DNA of 15,176 bases from Lentisphaeraceae bacterium (GTDB taxonomy: Bacteria > Verrucomicrobiota > Kiritimatiellia > RFP12 > UBA1067), in NCBI GenBank assembly GCA_004551905.1, contig SFPL01000048.1, forward strand, positions 1 to 15,176. Direction: 5' to 3'. How positions within the stretch are numbered: position 1 is the first letter of the stretch; each line of letters starts with the position of its first letter. Below are positions 13,908-15,176 of the stretch, one piece after another. The notes beneath the pieces are model-generated. The model made no database searches. It saw only the letters and a list, made by a program, of their open reading frames with translations, and had not been told where the DNA came from. Position numbers and translations under genes: made by a program.

Positions 13908-14830
13908 GCGTTGCCCTTCGCGCGCCAGCGGTGGGTGTAGGCGCCCTTGGCGAGCAACGCGTCCTCTTCGCCGATGCGGCCAATCTCGCGGATGCCGGGG
14001 GTGTCGAGGACGAGCGCGCCCGACGGAATCCGGAAAAGCTCGCGCGAAGTAGTGGTGTGGCGCCCGCGCCCCGACCACTCCTGGATCGCCTGCGTCGCCG
14101 CCACCTCCTCGCCGGCAAGCGTGTTGAGGAGCGTCGACTTGCCCACCCCGCTCGAGCCGACGAGCGCCACCGTCCGCCGCGGCCGCACGTACTCCATGAC
14201 CTCGTCCATCCCCTCGCCAGTCAGCGCCGAGATCCTGAGGATGCGCGCGCGCCCGGCGACGACCTCCTCCAGCGCCGCCATCTCCGCCGCGCCCGGCCCG
14301 GCGAGGTCCGCCTTGGTCAGCACCACCACCGCCTCGGCCTCGCCCATGCCGTCCGCCAGCTCAAGGTAGCGCGCGATCCGCGGCGGCGAGAAGTCCTCGT
14401 TCAGCGACATCATCACGAAGAGCGCGTCGAAGTTCACCGCCAGCGTCTGCGCCGGGCGCCGCGCCGCCGGGTCCTTGCGCTCGAAGACGGAGAAGCGCGG
14501 CAGCACCTCGGTGATTAGCGAGTCGCCGCGGTCGTTGTGGCGGAAGCGCACGAAGTCGCCGGTGACCGGCGAGAGCGGACGCTCCCCGCGCTCCACCGGG
14601 CGCATGTCGTCCGGCGCCGCGGTCTTCATCCGCGTAAACACGCTCTTCTTCTTGCGCGCCAGGATCTCGCCTCCGGCCTCGTTGCAGACGAGGTGGTAGT
14701 AGTCGCCGTGGGCGCTCACCACCCTGCCGATGCCGGGCTCGACCGCGCCGCGCCAGCCGAACTGCTCCAGACGGGATAGCGCGGCCCCGTCGGGCGCGGC
14801 GGGAACTACGAACGGCGCAGCAGAGCGCAT
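13904..14830 (-). CDS. rsgA: Ribosome small-subunit GTPase RsgA lacking its zinc domain
   Basis: A 308-residue RsgA/YjeQ-type circularly permuted GTPase that assists late 30S maturation. An OB-fold-like N-terminus (about 33-115; GRVVSAHGDYYHLV, VTGDFVRF) precedes QTLAVNFDALFVMMSLNEDF. The GTPase motifs come in the permuted order G4 TKAD (172-175), G1 GSSGVGKST (225-233), G2 GRHTTT (256-261), G3 DTPG (276-279). After G3 only 29 residues remain, and the Cys/His zinc-binding helical domain (usual form CxxxxCxHxxxxxC) is absent, so the protein is about 50-60 residues short. The ATG at 14830 sits about 25 bp downstream of a clear -10, with only a weak GAG ribosome site. Its TAA overlaps the regulator's TAG tail to tail. 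It could be a lineage-typical short form or a decayed copy. Confidence 0.9.
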   Translation of the reverse strand: MRSAAPFVVPAAPDGAALSRLEQFGWRGAVEPGIGRVVSAHGDYYHLVCNEAGGEILARKKKSVFTRMKTAAPDDMRPVERGERPLSPVTGDFVRFRHNDRGDSLITEVLPRFSVFERKDPAARRPAQTLAVNFDALFVMMSLNEDFSPPRIARYLELADGMGEAEAVVVLTKADLAGPGAAEMAALEEVVAGRARILRISALTGEGMDEVMEYVRPRRTVALVGSSGVGKSTLLNTLAGEEVAATQAIQEWSGRGRHTTTSRELFRIPSGALVLDTPGIREIGRIGEEDALLAKGAYTHRWRAKGNA

Positions 14831-14855
14831 GTTGTTGCTCGGTCTCACGTCGCGT

Positions 14856-14861
14856 ATTATA
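14856..14861 (-). promoter_or_regulatory. rsgA promoter (-10)
   Basis: The minus strand reads TGGTATAATACGC: TATAAT in an extended TGn context with the same ACGC downstream as the hom promoter. It predicts a leader of roughly 18 nt before the ATG at 14830. There is no obvious -35; the upstream sequence is the GC-rich stem and T-run of the putative terminator. Confidence 0.7.
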
Positions 14862-14863
14862 CC

Positions 14864-14908
14864 AAAAACGGCGGGGGCGCGGCGGCACGGGGAGAACGCC
14901 CCAGCCCG
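14864..14908 (-). terminator. Putative leftward intrinsic terminator
   Basis: On the minus strand CGGGCTGGGGCG (14908-14897) can pair with CGCCCCCGCCG (14879-14869), a roughly 10-bp GC-rich stem with small bulges and a 17-nt loop, followed directly by TTTTT (14868-14864). A competing GGGG/CCCC hairpin exists. It would end transcripts coming from the right just before the rsgA promoter. Confidence 0.45.
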
Positions 14909-15049
14909 TAGCCGCGATTCTGTCCACACTTGCCTTTATTTCTCCCTGAACCAGGTCTGCATCTCGTTGCCTGGCTCACGATTGCCTCACAGGCAGTACG
15001 GCACCAGCCTGAGCCCGTTGGAGGCGCCACCGTGTTATAGATGCGGCGA
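14864..15049 (-). ncRNA. Candidate structured small RNA, about 186 nt
   Basis: This stretch has no protein gene but is bounded on the minus strand by an extended -10 (TGTCATAAT, 15056-15061) and the putative terminator. The predicted RNA can close on itself: GCCGC (15047-15043) with GCGGC (14915-14911), then ACAC with GUGU, then GCC and UCC with GGC and GGA, leaving bulges. Inside, GGCUCA can pair with UGAGCC, or that same UGAGCCAGG can pair with CCUGGUUCA (9 bp, one G-U). The size and rod-like form recall 6S RNA, but no family was recognised. Low confidence. Confidence 0.28.
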
Positions 15050-15055
15050 TGAAAT

Positions 15056-15061
15056 ATTATG
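15056..15061 (-). promoter_or_regulatory. Possible leftward promoter for the candidate RNA
   Basis: The minus strand reads TGTCATAAT, an extended -10 with one mismatch to TATAAT. No -35 is seen (15079-15084 reads ATCCCT). It would start a transcript near 15049 that ends at the terminator by 14864. Confidence 0.35.
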
Positions 15062-15075
15062 ACAAGACACAGTTT

Positions 15076-15167
15076 GGTAGGGATCGCACTCCGGGCGATC
15101 CGCAACGATTTCACAACGTAAATTCGTTGGTTTGGCGTTGCGGCGCGGCCGGAGTCCGCGCCCTACC
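15076..15167. repeat. REPIN-like pair of inverted REP elements (92 bp)
   Basis: Two REP-like units face each other symmetrically about 15121.5. The left unit reads GGTAGGG-ATCGC-ACTCCGG-GCGAT-CCGCAACG (15076-15107). The reverse complement of the right unit (15136-15167) reads GGTAGGG-CGCGG-ACTCCGG-CCGCG-CCGCAACG. Blocks GGTAGGG, ACTCCGG and CCGCAACG are identical. The 5-mers between them differ between units but remain self-complementary within each, so each unit keeps a perfect 7-bp hairpin with a 7-nt loop (15081-15101 and 15142-15162). A further CAACG/CGTTG stem sits at the centre. GTAG followed by a hairpin is the layout of REP elements mobilised by RAYT (Y1/TnpA-REP) transposases. No such transposase is in the window. 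Confidence 0.75.
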
Positions 15168-15176
15168 GGTTTTGAC

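Noticed and set aside
14831..14929. Upstream start for rsgA at 14929
   Set aside because: The clear -10 at 14856-14861 and the terminator-like stem lie inside this extension, and RsgA homology begins after 14830.
14900..15049. RNase P RNA, suggested by ACAGAAUCGCGGCUA near the 3' end on the minus strand
   Set aside because: The universally conserved 5' element (GGAAAGUCC) and other conserved regions are absent, and only about 200 nt are available before the REP pair.

Overview
This GC-rich (roughly two-thirds G+C by eye) bacterial chromosomal window carries five co-directional housekeeping genes, one giant secreted-protein gene, a sugar-sensor regulator and a truncated GTPase gene. Gram-negative secretion-style proteins, a XylR-type (LacI-like sensor plus AraC-type DNA-binding) regulator and a giant beta-helix protein with the 'AIDAGDP...G.R.N.G.YGNT' signature fit the Planctomycetes-Verrucomicrobia-Lentisphaerae-Kiritimatiellota group best. 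That placement is inference from protein flavour; no rRNA or other taxonomic marker is present.

Layout. 1-337: no gene; purine-rich G-tract DNA, a 25-bp tandem repeat (155-223) and an AT-rich patch. 338-5807, minus strand: a compact five-gene run read right to left, hom (homoserine dehydrogenase) > XRE-cupin-acyl-CoA synthetase fusion > rpe > coaC > TatD-type hydrolase. Gaps are -4 to +17 bp, with one visible promoter (-10 at 5836-5841). 5871-12587, minus: a 2238-residue secreted protein made of a signal peptide, a discoidin-like domain, three co-linear beta-helix modules separated by Ig-like linkers, and a C-terminal propeller-like domain. 12717-13907, plus: the divergent XylR-type regulator. 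13904-14830, minus: rsgA lacking the usual zinc-binding C-terminus, overlapping the regulator gene tail to tail by 4 bp. 14831-15176: no protein gene; the rsgA promoter, a probable leftward terminator, a possible structured RNA and a 92-bp double-REP (REPIN-like) palindrome.

How it may work together. The regulator and the giant gene share a 129-bp divergent control region with two copies of TTGCGCAA arranged as a perfect 12-bp inverted repeat. One copy overlaps the regulator's own -35. The other lies just upstream of the giant gene's promoter, which has a good extended -10 but no -35. This suggests autorepression plus activation of one surface or extracellular protein by a sugar-like ligand. 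The regulator's -10 is so close to its ATG that its mRNA is probably leaderless. The five-gene run mixes amino-acid, acyl-CoA, pentose-phosphate and coenzyme A steps; apart from CoA supply and CoA use there is no obvious single pathway.
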